Source of the DNA: Casuarius casuarius
Lineage: Eukaryota; Chordata; Aves; Casuariiformes; Casuariidae
DNA length: 64,000 bases
Assembly (NCBI GenBank): GCA_003342895.1
Contig: PTFA01000092.1
Location: 2,238,435 to 2,302,434, forward strand
Direction of reading: 5' to 3'
The notes beneath the pieces are model-generated. The model saw only the letters and a list, made by a program, of their open reading frames with translations. It was not told where the DNA came from and ran no database searches. Shown here in pieces: positions 1 to 14,600 of this stretch (its first letter is position 1; each line of letters begins with the position of its first letter). The position numbers and the translations under genes were made by a program.

Positions 1-3000
1 GAGGGGGCCGGGGGACCCGGCGGTGCCGCCCCCGCCGCGGGCAGAGCGGAGACACCAAGGATGCTCCGGAGGCACCAAGGATGCTCCGTCACCCCCGGGC
101 ATCCCCGCAGCCCCCAGACACCCGCCCGCCCTGCTGCTGCTCCTGCAGGCAGAAACGCATTTAAAGGAGGCAAAAAATCACCTAAAAGAGCTGCCTCTGC
201 CCTGAGCTGCCTGGAGCCCCCACAGCCCCATGGCACAGTGGTGACAGCAGTGAGCTGACTCACTTTGGTCCCCATCGGTGGCCTTTTCCCCACCCCAGAC
301 CCTCAAATTTGGGGATTTAAGGTCCCTTCTGAGCAGCTCTGTGGCAGGCGCAGAGGGTCTGAGCAGGGGGTGCCGTGGCGAAGCCGAGAGGGACAGGGGG
401 GTCCCCGCAGGGATGGGCACCCAAAGTGCCATGGGGATACCCCCTCTCAGGCCAGGGACACTGCACCAGCCACCCTGCAAAACTCATTACCTGATTGTTC
501 ATTCACTCACCTTCATGATATTTTACAAGTGCATAAAATAAATCTGGAAAAATCACTTCCAAGGAATCATCGATTTGGCCAAAGAGCCGTAACTGCTCAA
601 TTTATTCTTTGGCAAACACTGGTACCTGGCCCCCGAAGCCCACGGGCTCACTGGGTGTACTGAGGTCCTACAGACCACATAGCTATTTGATGCAAGAACG
701 TACCTAGTCCTGCAGTCAATCACATCACCGCTGCTCGCAGACTGTGGACTTTCCACAGCCGCCTGCCAAGAGTCAACATGCCCCTAAACTTTTCTCCTAC
801 CAGCTTCAGCAGATAGGATCCCTGTGCAAGGCTAAACAAAATCAGATTTATTTAGTCACATTTAGTCATACAAATATGGAGAGAAATATTTTCTAGCACT
901 CATCCCACACTAGTTTAAAGAATGACTAATAATCTCTCAGCACCAATGTTCTTTTCATTTAAAAGCTCCTGTTATGAAATTTCCATTACCGGAGATCGGT
1001 TCATCAGGGCTGGTGTTCCCAGCTGGTCTCTCCAGTTGTTCCTGTCTCTTGGATGGGTTCTCGAGGTGAATCAAGAATATTTATCCTGAGGAAGGAAAAT
1101 GGGACACGGAGCAAGTGGCTGGTCATGCTGATGGACCGATGTCCGAAGGAGCGAGCCACGGCTGAGACGCGTGCTCTTCTCCATCGGTATCCCCAGAAAC
1201 AACATGCCCATCTGCTGGTCTAATTTTAAAGTATGTGTGTGTATACATTTGTATCAATAGCTGTCTCTAGAAATACCCCATTCTGGACTCTGTTGCCTCA
1301 TGTTTTTGTGCACAGACAGTGCAAACACGACCGATTACAAGGGAAATATTACATCTCCTGCTCTGTCCTAGCAGCTGCTCCCAAGTGCTCGATGTTCCAC
1401 CTCCTCCACTTTCCCTCCACACCAATTATTGGCAGGCAATATCAACAGATATAGTCAAAAAAATAACACTAATTACACACTGAAATATCAGCTACCTGGA
1501 ACTAACATGACTGTTAATTTAAAATCAACACCGTCAAGGCCGGTACAGCTGGTATTTAGTGCAAGATATCTCCTTTTGTAGAAGTGCATTGGAAGTGTAC
1601 CTATCCCTAATAAAAAGGCTGGGTGCTCTGATCAGTAAATGCCTCAGCAGGATGTTTCTATGAGTTAATTAATTTAATATATTCCATTAGTTACTTGGCA
1701 AGCCTGTTTCGCCTGCAACTGAAGCATTCTTACTAGCAGTGGCAATTCTTTTTCTCATCGATCTGGCTTTATCCCGTGGCCTGGGATAAAATCCACTCAT
1801 GCAGAAACGATCCCAAGAGCGGTCTCACAGCTGCTGTCTGTGTCTCACGGTTAAATGAGTGGCCCTGTCTTCTGGTGTAAGTCGATGTCTGGAAGGAAGG
1901 ATATGGGGCTTATCCGACTCTTTCTGGGGTGTCCCTGGCAGATGAGGATACGTACAAAGGAGGCCAAGACACTGCTCCTCTTCCACCTGCATGTAGACAT
2001 CCTGCACCTCCCTGCCAAAGGCCATCCCCGAGCCTGGGTGCACCACTGCATCACGATGCGGCTCGCAGAAGTACCCCAGTGTCGGTGAATCTGCCCCAGT
2101 TTACCCCAGTCAGGGCTGCGTTTGCTGGCTTTCCAGAGCCCGTCTCCTGGGCTGCAGCGTTGCCACTGCTCCTGCTCGGCAAAGCGCCCTCCGCTCGTCC
2201 CAGCCACACCGTGCGTTTGCTCTGCGGTTGCACCTCGAGCTTCCCCTGGCTCTTTGTATATCCAGGGCAGCGTATCGACAGAATTACTGTAACAGAACCA
2301 TGATTTATGCCCCACAAAGGCATAAAAAGAAGCCAATGCCTAAGCACCAGATGGGGACCTACCTTGAAGGGAGCTAAAGCAGGAGAGAAATAACCTGGGA
2401 TGAAAACACCAGCCCCTGGCAGAGCCACAGAAGCAATGCGTGTTCTTGTCCCCTTTAACGATTCTTTATAAGAAAAGTCCCTGAAATCTTCCAAGGGATG
2501 CTCCTCCGTCCCATGGGATATTATCACCAGCATTTCTTGGCGAGGACAAGGCAGCACTGAGCGCCATACCAGACCTTAAAAACACAAGCCTTGTGTCAAG
2601 ATGGCCTTGTTGCTTTAAAAGGCAAACAAAACCATACCAAAAAATATAATAGGAGTCTTGTTGCCCTGCTGATGGGTTTAAAACTCATCTTATTTCTATC
2701 ATATCCAGAGCAAAAGTGTGGATCACTCCATGTGAAGGGGAAAGTAAAAGAAAGTCTTGTCCTTCTCTAGGCAGAAAGGGCTCAACCTCTTCTCTCTCTT
2801 TTTAGAAAGAGAGAAAGAGCTTTTTGTCCAGACGGGTTTCGTCCTCACCTCCCTCTTACAGAGCTGGATGCCGACGGCTGGCCCAGACCTGGCACCCTGC
2901 AAAGCCTGCACCAAAAGCAAGCAGAGGCTTAGCCCTCTCCTCCCGCCAAGGGGGACACCGACCCCGTTCCTGCCACACCACGGGGCATGTGTCCAACACA

Positions 3001-6000
3001 GCTATTAGTCCCCTCTAATTGGTGACACGAGGGATGTGCAAAGGCCCTTTCCTCGTATACAGGCTTGTGAAACGAGTGACAAAAGCATCTCTTCCTTCTG
3101 GCACCTCCGATCCCTGCGAGGCTTTCAACCATATTCCCTTCAAACAGACGCAGAGGCAGAGAAGCCCGTTCGCTCAGTGTGCGCCAAAGCTTCCAGCCTA
3201 AATCCCCGCTGTTTGTTTCTGAACTAGCCGACCTTTCTGCTAAGCTGAGCTCGTTTTAATATACTTTGTATGTGTGTGTCTGTGGCTTAAAAAGAAAAAG
3301 AATCATGGAAACCAAGAGACGCCGGATCTCAAATGTTACGGCAAGGCATTTACTTAAAATCTTCCAGGAAAATGTCACCCAAAGACCTTGTCTATTAAAA
3401 CTACCTGGACTTTGAGCAGAGGGTCCCACAGTGCCCGAGATGCGAGGCCCACAGGTTGCCTCACTCCCTTCTATATTGACCCAAGTGTTTTTCGTCTTTG
3501 CTTTTTCCTGTTGCAATTGGGAACCGGTAGGAATTTTTCATATTAACCCTACTGCAGTCTGATTTCACCAGGTGGGAATTTTCTGAAGGATGCAGAAAGC
3601 AGCGGACAGAAGGCTTTGCAAGAGACGGGTGCTAGGAGAACAGTGTTAGCCTTGTTCCCTGCTGAGGTCCCGGCACCCAACCCTAAACACCTATTAGAGC
3701 AGGCTCCTGAGTCGGGCAAGGCTGGGCTGGTCCAAGCCTCTAAGAACAATTCGCAGTGGGCTCACTCTAGAGAGGTTCTCCCTTCTTCAAACAGCCCTAA
3801 AAGTCAGGAGCTTATGAGGTTGCTTTGGCATGGAAAATCCTGGGGGGTCTGAGGCTACCTTAGGGGTGCAGTACCTGCAAAAAAGGAAGTGAAGGAGAAA
3901 GCGGGGGTAGGAAGAGGGACATATATCAGCTTTGTTGGTGGCAATATTGACTGTGTCATTACTTATGGGCATGGGAATGCATCCTCTCCCTCTCCCCCCA
4001 CTCCTTGTATGGCAAAATAAAGTATTGCTAGTTTGGATGAGCAATAAAAGGTTGCTGAATTCTGTGTATTGTTTACTGTGTTTGACTGAACTGATTGAAG
4101 GGGAGTATTTTAAATCAAAATAGTTGACATGTGATATTTATTGCCTATAATTTTCACAGCACAGGAACCTCGTGAGACTCCTTCAGTCTAAGCACGCTGC
4201 TGTGTGGGTTGGCAAAGAGGACAGACCAAGCCCAGGAAGAGCAGTGGGCCACACGGACCAACACTTGTATCCCAGCTAGTGCGATAGAGCCACTAGAGAC
4301 ACAATTTGGAAAGCAAACCGAGCAGCCCGACCTCCTTATCCCAGCACATACACGCACAAACACCCCCACGCGTTCATGCACCGCATGGAGGCATCTCACC
4401 CCTTCTCATTCAGCTTTGGTGACCGATAAGTGACCAGATGTTTATTGTGCTGTTCAGTGAAGAGCAAATAAGATGCATGATACAAGCCTGTAAATACTAC
4501 AGTTGCTGGGCCAAGCTTCTGCGAGATATAACATCAGTGAGCATGGAGCAGGAACGAGCTTGGTCCCTTCTGCCAAACTCGTTAGCTGGTTGCGTGGCTA
4601 ATTCCAGGTGTCAAATGACAGAATATGTGATCACAATTTTAGACAGGTGTCTGGGCAGATTTTCATAAATCAGGTGACCAGAAAAGCAGGACACCCTGGG
4701 ACGTGTGTGATGGTATTGGGGACAGGATGACCTGGAAGTCGGATTGCTCTCTGGGATGGGTCTGCGTGGAAATGAGGTGTCCAGGCACCTTTGCAGGTCT
4801 GGTCTGCTGTCTGCCACACGCTCAAATCCAGTCCTTTACTTGGTCAAAACTCTTTTAAAGTTAACAGATATGATGATTAAAGGGCTGTTTAATATTTGGC
4901 TCCAACAGACAGACCCTGATGCGTTAACTGGACACACAGGAGATATCGGCTGCTCCAGTTCGGCCGTGAACGTGGTTTTTGGGTCCCCTGAGCTGCTGCT
5001 GCAACAAGCCCAAATCAGAGTCCCCGTGGCAATGAACGCACTCGAGCTTCCTATGTGCATTGCAAATATTTAACGCATAGGTAACTGCGCTCACGCACCG
5101 CCACACATGGGTGGGTTTCCCTTTGCAAATCCACCGTTTTACCCAGGTGCAAATATAACGCAAAGGGCCGGAGGAGTCCAAGGGGGTGGGGAGTTTCCCA
5201 TCGACGTGGCCGGGAGGTCCACGATGGCCCCACACGGCCCCAGCCCTGAGCGGGCATCGCCGCTTGCCCCGAAGCCCCCGGGCAGCGCCGCGGTGCCGAT
5301 GTCCCCGAGGCGACACCGTGTTTCGGAAGGGCTGGATCTGCCTCCCCCCTTCTCGCTCCCCCTCGGCCGCGGCCGCTCTGCCGGTGCCAACAGCACCACT
5401 TAGCGGCCTCCCCTCCAAAGCAGCCCTCGTCCCCCTGCTAAAACGCTCCGATTCAAAAGGCTCCGGTTCCCGGTTCATCGCTGTCCCTTCCAGCTGCACA
5501 TCACAAACCACACGTGCGGGAAGCCTCGGTCGGCACGGATTCGCCTACTGGTGTGACTTTTGTGTAGGCACCCAAAATAAATGGGTAGGTTCTGCTGTGT
5601 TTCCAGGAAACCCAGGATCCAGCGCGCCTGGCAATTTTGTAATGTAAATGAGAAACAGCTCAGTAAAAATCTGCTTTACCGTCTTCTCGCAATGCCCCTT
5701 CCCTATGTCTGGAATATACCAAAAGTCCTTACCAAACTCTTCAGACTTCAGGAGGCACGTGAAGCTCCAGCCGTGCTCCCTGCTCTTCTCCTAGGCTGAG
5801 TCTTTTAACCAAGGGCTGGCAATGCCACGGCCCACCGCGTCTGCCACCTCCGCAGGCACCGCGCGCTCTGTGCCGGCTGCCAGCACCCTCGCATGGCAGC
5901 TGGAGGACTACAGCCGGCAGAGGACCGGGTGTTCACCCCCAGCTCTGTCCAGTGCCCTACACCCCTCTCTACGTCAAGGAGGCCGGGGCTGCGGGAGGCA

Positions 6001-9000
6001 CTGAGCTCAGCCCCAGGGAGGCTCCCAGCGGGAATTTTCCTCGGATGCTCTGCCCTGGCTCGGAGTCACCCCGTGCTGCTTTCACAGAACAGAAAACTCG
6101 GCGCTTCGCATCCCCCAAAGCGTGCCGTGCCCTGCCCGTGAATAGGTCGCATTTATGCCGTGCTATATCTGGCTTGTTCCTGCTATTCTTCCCTCTGGGA
6201 GCCGACATCCTCCCACTTCCCTGCAGCACCGGCCCCCTGCATTTGTCCGAGATTCGGCTCCCTGCAGCATGAAAAAGTCGCATTTTTTTCCCCATTACTT
6301 TTTCTGCAGTGTTGCTGCAGGACCTGCTGCTCTGAGGGCAGACGTGACCCTACGAGGTAGCAACTCTCTGCTTTCGCACACAGAAACAAAACAACGTCTT
6401 AGAGAAAAACACTGAAAATTGCCTGCAGAAACAAATCCAGGCAGCGGGGTGGTGGTGACCGGGGCCTGCAAAAGCAGCCTCAAAACCCATCATTGCAACT
6501 ATGGGGGAAAAAAGAAACAACATTTTAAGGAAAATCAGACCTTTGTTGCTGCAGCTGAGGACAGAGAGAAGCGACTGCTGTCGCTGCCTCGCGCAGGGAA
6601 GCACACGAAAGCCAACTTTCTGCTGCAGTGAGAAGCGCCGGGAGAGCAGGGACGGGCTTGGGAAGGGAGCTGGAAGGGCTGGACATGCCAGGGGAAGCTG
6701 AGATGGTCCGAAGCCAAAGCCAGCAGTTGCCAAACAACTAATCCACTGGAGAGCAGATACAACTAGGGAAAGAAAAATAGAAAATAACCACGGGCAAGAT
6801 GTAACTGCAAGCGATCTCCCCGCTGCAGGGGTGAGGGCAGCCGGCCGGGAGCACTGTGTGCTTGGAGGCGGCGAGCTCCCTCTCAGGAGAGGCCTGATCC
6901 AGTTTGGGGACAGAGAGGACCGTTTCTGACACAGGGCGAAGCACGTTCGGCAGGAGCCACCCGTGGGCACCCACCTTGGCCGTGACAGCTGCCAGCAGTC
7001 ACTGCTTAGCTCAGGGCAGCTGGACATCCTGAAACACCCCAATCCCTCCTGCCTTGCCGAGATCAGTAAGTAAAAGTTGGTCAGAAAGCTGCTGGCCTTT
7101 GCTGCCAAACCATCGCCTTGGCCCACGAGTGGAAGAAAACAGTTTAAACCCTGGCAGAGTGGGCAGAGAGTCCGGGAGAGGGATTTTTCTCCCCTTTTTC
7201 TGATACGACTCGGTGGCTGTTGGACTCACCCCAAGGGAAAGGGCTCCCGTGCTGCTCCCCGGCTGAGACGCAGAGCAGCCCTGGGGCTGCCCTGAATTAA
7301 GCGGAAGGAGAGCAGCCGGGGGAGGCAGCGAGCCGAAGAAAGGGAAGTCTGCCGAGATGGCTACGGGAATCCAATCCGCTTCAAACCGAATTAGACAGGG
7401 AGCTCATTCAATGTCCTTCCAGTGTGACACTGAGTCTTGACTGTAGCTGCATTCGATACCTGAGAATCTCTTGAAAAAAAAGTTGTTTGGGGAACTGCAG
7501 GTACTGCAAAAGTTTGGGAAAAAACCTCAGCTTGCAAGAAATAAATCTTTGGTTAATTTAGTGGAAAGCTGTTTACTAAGAATGAGGAATCTCCAGACAC
7601 TAGTTATCCTTTCTAAACTTTCTCATAAATCACAAACAAACTGTTCTTGCTCCGAGGGCAAATAATTCCATCTGTTTGATTGTCAAAAAAAAATGCATCT
7701 TTGAGAAAACAGTGTCTGCTCTTTCGGCATGTTCTCCTATGTGTTTCTAGAGAATTCCCTCTCTGCTTTTTGTCCTATCTAAACTGTAAATGTCTTGACA
7801 AATTTTAGTACAAAAGCAACTGGGCATTGCCAGGGTACCTCTGCTAGAAGCGACCGTCTGCTCTGGGGCACTCGGGTGCAGCTGTGAGGAGGGCGAAGGC
7901 TGGTCTCACCGCAGAGCTGAGCACGTGCTGCTCAGAACATGACCAAGCAAATGAGAAACNGAGAGTGGAAATCAAGTCCTCGCTTTTTTATGACTGGTGC
8001 TTTTCTCTCTACCATCTTAAATTTCAAAGAAGATAATCCGTTTCTCTTGTTGAAATGAGGACTACTTTACTGGTGAGAGTCACTTTTAAAATAACAGCTT
8101 GTTTCTAGGTCAGACTTCGCAGCATCTAACCAATCTTCATAAACAGCCTCATCCAACCCACAGTTTCACATAGTCTAATGTCACAGTGGAGCCACAGGGA
8201 CGNGTTTGGTTTAATGCAGTAGAGACAAGAGCAGGAGAAGGGAAACCCATGGACCTGTTTCAATCCAAAAAGCACTCAGTTAACTGCAACTAATTATTGT
8301 GTTTACATTTCTCCAAGTATGTGGAGATACNTAGACCTCATAAACACCAGGAGAGAGTTTGAAGAGTAGCACAGCACAGCAGCACGGCTATAACCGAGGA
8401 AGCGTTCAGAGCTTGTTATCGTGAGATCCTGAGACGCCCCAAACACGCCAGAGCGACCCGTAACTCCAGCTCACGCATCTGTGCAAGGACATCAGCTGCG
8501 TGTTTTCAGTTTACTTACAAAACCCACGTATAGATATTGAAAACACAGTCAGTTCTTTTTAGTGCAGTATGTGACTTCACCGCAGTGCCCAAAATAGAAA
8601 ACATTGTCTGCTCTCCAAGGCTGAGTGCTGGAGGAAAGAGTCGAGAAATGGGTTTGGGTAGAAGGACGAATTCCTATAAATAATTGCTGAACGTCAGCTG
8701 AGCCGCACTAACGCTAGGGGAAGCCGAGCAGGCTGGAGAGATTAGGGTAGAGTCTTCCTTTCTCAGTACTGGTCATTTCATCAAAAAAAGTCATATGTGC
8801 TGCACGGCAGACACAGAAGTAATAATGGTGATAACTGCACAAAAGTAGCTGTGAGATGAACTGGCGGACAGGGGAACAGGCTTCAATTAACTAAAAGATC
8901 TCTTTAAATGCTTTGATTCTCTGGACATCTGCTTCGATTTTTCAGCCAGTCCTGCAGCACGTTTCGCAGGCAGCNGCAGCTGGGCTGGGATGCGGGGCAA

Positions 9001-10640
9001 GCCGGTGGGGCAGGCTGGCTTGTAGGCTTTGCCTTTCCCGTAGCCACCCCGACGGGAAGANAACCGGCTGAGCCTCCGGGGAATGATGGATGTCCCTCTG
9101 CCGTGGAGGCACAGAGAGAAAGGGAAGCTCCAAAAATCAAGAATAAAGAAACAAACGAGCAAACTGCAGTCGGAGCGGCAACCTGCCCCGTTTCCATTCG
9201 CGCAGCTCCCGGAGCAGAGGAGGACACGTGCGGCACTGCCTTTCATCTCGAGAGCTTAACCTGCAAAGGAAAGCCAGCGTTTGGGAATGCTTCTCCAACG
9301 TTTATAAAGTGTGGGTTTTNGTGACCATAAGTGTCAGGAGTTACTTATAAAGACCTTTAGGAGTACTTCATCTGCTGTCTGCAAACAGCTTGTCCCAGGG
9401 GGCTCTCATTTTGGTATCTTGCTAGATAAAGACAGAGAAAGAGAGAAAGAGAGGCANCTGAGATGTTTCCACGGTACATCACTACTGGGAGAAGGCGTCC
9501 TTCTGAAAAGATACCCAGAAAAAGAATTTTATTTTATTTTATTTCAATGAGTACCTGTTTCTCTCACCTTCACTTGCAATTATCCCCTGTGGTGCATTAC
9601 TGCCAAGGGTGATTTTAGTGCAAACAAGANTGCATTTTTTTGCATCTCAATAAGAGTTATAATATCACGTCTTGTGACATCAGTGGGAATGCTGTGGAAA
9701 TAATTATGGCACAAATGGCTCTGTGATCCTCTAATACAAATGCCTTAATCTGATGTAACAGGAAGGACTGATGGTGGGAAATACGTACATAGGAAGAAAA
9801 AGCAGCTGGATATTGCCNGTTTTCCTGGGTGAAATGATGCCAAAGTGAAATAACCTGCACAGTGAAATAGCGATGGTGCCCTGTGCCTTCGCTGCCAGCT
9901 GTCACAAGGAGCCAAACCAGGATCAGTGCCGGCTCCTTGCCCAGCCTCCATCTCCGGGGTCTCCTGGTTGGAAGCTGCATAAGGACATGGACACGGAGCC
10001 CTCCCGTCGCCAGCCCGGTGGGTGACAGCATAGCCGGGTGCTAAAGAGCGATAACTTACTTACACTAACAATATTTTGCGAGCGTTTGAAGCAGCTGGCG
10101 AAGCAGCGGCTCCCGTGGCAAGGCATACACACACCTTGGGGAGGCCTCGCATTTCACTGCATGGTGAGGCCACGCACTTCTCGCCCGTGTCTTAATGGAG
10201 ATCTCCACTTGCCCCAAAACCCCTCAGGGAGCTTGTAGACGTGCCCCTGCCCTCTGCTAGTCTGTTTTCCTTGATAAGAACGCAAACATTTTTTATTATA
10301 AGCCTTATATGCTCGATAGAATAAGAAATTGATAGTGTGCCATATAAAGAGATTTGAGACTCTGTTTGAAAAAGGACAGGCTTATGAGCAATAAAATACA
10401 CATCCTCTTGCAACGTAAGGAGGCCGCTTTGTCCATCCGGCTTTTATTGGAGTAAAAGGGCATCTGCAGGCAGTGAGCGAGCTGCACGCCATGTCTCCGG
10501 CTGCTCCCCAGGTCACACCAAAAGGAAATTCCTGATCCGATGTGCTCTTACTTCAAGATTTAAAAGCGGTTATGTTAGGAGATGATTTTGCATATTTAAG
10601 CAAAACTGGTTTAGAGCAGATTTTTGACAGCTGCTGAAGA
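1..10640. other. Intergenic flank, no gene recognised
   Basis: The six reading frames hold only short open frames with no domain I recognise and no chain of exon-like segments with matching phases. GC-rich patches occur at about 1-480 and 5.2-5.5 kb, and a short GA-rich run near 9.43-9.46 kb. The first single ambiguous bases appear at about 7960. Confidence 0.5.
51..90. repeat. Two-copy 20-bp tandem duplication
   Basis: Two adjacent 20-base units share the core caccaaggatgctccg and differ at a few edge positions. They lie in a GC-rich segment at the left edge of the window. This is a minor local duplication with no recognised function. Confidence 0.7.
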
Positions 10641-10649
10641 CGGCGGGTG

Positions 10650-11660
10650 TGTGAGTCCCGCTCTCGCTAGCTAGCGCGAAACTGTGGTCCAGCTTCCGCG
10701 GCCGCGTCCCGACTTTGCCCAGCCGCGAAGGACGGGACGCCGAGGGTGGGCAGCCCGGGCGGCCGCTCCTAGCCTCAGGGCCGAATCCTCCTCCTCGTTT
10801 GTGGCTTTTGACTTTAATCACAGAAGATTAGGGATGAAGTGACTCTCCTCATCCCGGAGGGGTACAAGAGTCTCGTGTGCGGTAACTGAAGGGCCGAATT
10901 TCTTCCTCTAGTGCTAAAAGTCAACTGGCGAGGCCGAAGGAAGGCAGGGGCCTCTATAGACTCAATTCACCAAATTGCCGCCTTCCTCACCGGCCTTCGG
11001 CTGACAGATGACTGAAAAGGCAAGAAGCCGTTTCCGCTCTTGGTTTCCCCGCGGTGCCGGCGGGCAGGAGGAGCCGCTCCGGCGCTGCAGCATCCTGCTG
11101 CCTCCTGCCCGCCGAGGGGCCGCCGTGGCCTCCCGCAAGGCCCTGCAGCCCGTGGTCCGCACTTGCCCCTGCCAAAGCTGGAGGAAACATTGGATTCTCT
11201 TGGCTACGGGAAAGTGGAAGCTCCCGCGGAGAGGGGAAAGGCCCCGCTGAGCAGCTGCTGCAGGGAGAGGGGGAGCGAGGCGGCAGGTGGCCTGGCCGCT
11301 GGCTGCCGGGCCGTTTCCCTTGGGGAGGTGAAGATGCAGGGACCCAGCGCCTGGATTTGGCTGCCTCTGTGGCCCATTTGGGAATAAGACATCACGTAAC
11401 GCATCACCCCAGCCTCTGCCCGAGCCCAAACACGCCAGCATGGAGCATCATCGGATTGTGCCGGAGCAGAGCTGCTGACGGTGGCAGTCAGCATCGTTGT
11501 TCTCATCCTGTTCAACCAAGCAGAGAGTCCACTTTGGCTTTCAGGGATCGCAGGCTCTGCTGTCCCCCGGCTGCATCTCCTGCAGCGGCTTTGGAGCCTC
11601 GTCCCAGTCGCTCGAGCTCACCGGTTGCGTTTTCGGGGCCCCGGCTCAGCCCCGGTGGGC
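10650..11660. promoter_or_regulatory. CpG-dense patch in the 3' flank
   Basis: About 1 kb is rich in GC and CpG, including a NotI-type gcggccgc and Sp1-like sites, set in otherwise moderate-GC DNA. Overlapping open frames up to 217 codons on both strands arise from the lack of AT-rich stops and match nothing I know. It could be an orphan CpG island acting as an enhancer or promoter of an unannotated transcript. Confidence 0.35.
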
Positions 11661-14600
11661 TGCTCTCTGCGTGTTCCTTGGAGCCCCAAGGCAGCTTCAT
11701 GGTATAGGAATTATAATTTCCCAAAGTGCTTTGCTCTAATTACATGCTTCCTTTAAATTAAATGCTTGAATAATTCTAGAAATTGGCTTGAACGAGAAAA
11801 TACTTCACCTATAACTGCAATTTGCTAGGAAACAGGAGGAAAAAAAAAGAAAGAGCTCAGGCAAGAGCTGCTGCTTTGAGAGCAAAGAAGGCTGGGAGAG
11901 AGGAATTAAGTGTGAATATTTATCACCAGTAGCTTATATTTAAGTTACCCTCAGAGAGCGGAGAAGTCTGAAAATAAAATCCATGAACAAACTGTGATAA
12001 ATATTAATCTTACGCTTATGTTGGCCTTCACTTCATCCGTGCAAATACCTAAGCACAGTAAAAAAGACTTAGCAATGCCCCTAAAGCACCCAAAAGCATC
12101 GAAAAGGTGGTAGTTAGGTTCCTACGCCCCAGCAACACGAGTCCCAGTTAACATCTGCAGCAGACCTGATGCCTGCAGTAGAGTCAGGAATTAAAATACA
12201 GAGGAAAAAAGGAGGGATAGGGCTGGGTTTTGTAGGCATGGCATTTTAGCTTTAGGTCTTGGTCTGGTGGTTGCATTTAATGGTGTCGCTGTGCCTGTCC
12301 TGGACTGCACCTTCGTTCTCTGCAGGAGGTCTCAGCTGAGGACTGACTTAGCCGCTGCTGTGGTAGCTACGCAAATGTTTGGCAGACACCCTCAAACTTG
12401 GTTGAAATTGGTGAGCAAGTTCAGCTATTATGTATATATCTGCACCATAGGTGCCTTTGGGTCCTCTAGAAGGCAGCCAAAAAAGCAAGGCACCTGCAAA
12501 CAGCAGAGTGGAAAAGGGATCTGTGCAATCTTGTCGCCTTTGCTCTGGGTTTCAACTTCCTCGAGGAAATTTGAACAAAAAGAAGTGATTTCAGACAAGG
12601 AAAAAAGGTGAGCAAAGAATAAATTGCTCCCCTTCTGTGTTCGCCACACGCCTCAGGGACTCGTGGACCCGGTGACTCGCTCAGATAACCTCTCCCGTAG
12701 CGTCCTTCACACGTGTAACCACAAAACTGGGACGAAAAAGGCCACGCAGTCGGATTATTCACCAGTCCGGACCGCAGAGCACCGCAGCCGGCTGCCAACC
12801 CCGGGACACCACGCGCAGCGCCGCGAGGGCCCCTGCGTACCAGCACTGGTGCTTTGAGAGCCTTTTTATAAAATCGGCAACCAACAGCGCGACCAACTCG
12901 TGGGATAACCCGGGCTGCAAGCGCAGAAACGATTGCTAGGAGGGAGAAAAAATCTGCATAACAGATGGTGTCCCTCTGCTTACCTTCGGTATAAATGAAT
13001 AAAACTGCCCCCGGGCTCGCCAAAGCGAGCTGAGAGCTGCTCCCAGCGCCGGCCCGACACCTCCCGAGGCCAGGGCACGTGGCAACAGCAGGGCCGATGA
13101 GGATGCTGAGATGTTTATTGCGACTTAATTCGGGGGGTTGCAAAAGTTGCTACAAATCTGAAACTTTGTTTGACTCGTGACTGTAAGCAACATATGATTA
13201 TTATAACATTTGGACCAAAGCATCAGTAAAGAGAAAAGCAGCATATGAGGCAACATATGGTAAATATGTATTTAGAAGCACAGAAAGCAGACAAAACTCA
13301 ACTGGGTCAAGAATTAATCAGATAATGTTTGGTTTAGACTCTGTCTTAATGCTACTTAGGAAGCACATTACTTTGGAGCCAGTATTTAAAACTGTTAAAG
13401 GCAAAGGAATATAAAAGCCAAAAGAAAAATGAAAGGCCGAATGGACTGTGTATGCCACAGCAAATTTCTATGTCTTTGGTAACCGGAAGATCAAATCTAA
13501 TTATTCCGTATGCACAAATTTCCCCACGTTCCTTGCAGAAAGGGCTGTTCAGGGTTCATGTGCATATGCAATACAGCTAATAACTTACTTCCTTCTGGTT
13601 TATTCTTCCTGATTCATTGCTTTTCGGATTCCAGCTAGACCCACAAATGTCATCGTAGCCTCTGAGGCAGCTCCTGACACGGGGCACAGCCAGGCTGTGA
13701 CCGCACCAGGCTCCCTTCCACTTGCCGATGGAAAGTGGGTCTTGAGGGTCTTTAAGCACAAAATTTTCCCCAAAGGCCAATGAATCACCAAGCACAGTCA
13801 GTCTTGTCGGGGCTTGGGGAAGTGCTGCCAGTGCCCCTGGGGACATGATATCATCTAACTTTTCTCCGGTGCCTTTGTAATTTCCCAGTTCCATCACTGC
13901 TTCCTACGTGTCGTTTGACAGTCTCCATAAGCACATGCATATTCCAGCATGCAAAATACGCCGGCCGGATTCTCATCTCGCTTACTCCGGCGAAGACAAA
14001 GGAGTGGCACCACTATCTGTACGGCGTGAACAACATCAGAATCCGTCCATAATCTTCTCCTCAGCCAAACAGCTCTAGCTTCGAGCCATGAATAATACAA
14101 AACGTGTGGGATCCAAACATGAGCACGCCTGAGACTCATGGTACATGTGAGCTGCCTCTGCGTCCCCATGGACGGGTGAGTCATGTCTGGTCTCTGCTGC
14201 ACCTTCCATCCCAAGGGATGTGCTGTCTTTCTGCAACCAAAGTCCATCCACGAGCAGAACCTCTCGCGCCAGCTTTCCATCGCCTCCTGCCTGAAACAGT
14301 ACACTTCGAAAATATTCCTTATCCCCCGTTTGACCTGAGCCAGGATGTGATGAAATATTCATAAAATCTCTCCCCATTTGGTACATGATGTCCTCCACAG
14401 CTTTCATCAGCTGGTATGATTTCATTAATTGACAGATGACGAGGACATTGCAAAGCTCATGGGAGGATGCACGGACTGCACGGGTCCACGGCACGTGGTT
14501 TCTGAGTAGGCATGTCTGTCTTTGAGGGTCAGGATCAGTTTAGGATCAGGTATCTGGTGGCTGCCCCTCTCTTCCGAGGTGAGTGAGCCCACGCGGCCTG

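Noticed and set aside
6350..7126. 258-codon minus-strand open frame with hydrophobic patches
   Set aside because: I looked for a seven-helix receptor such as NTSR1, expected near SLCO4A1, but no conserved receptor motif is present and overlapping frames are equally open.
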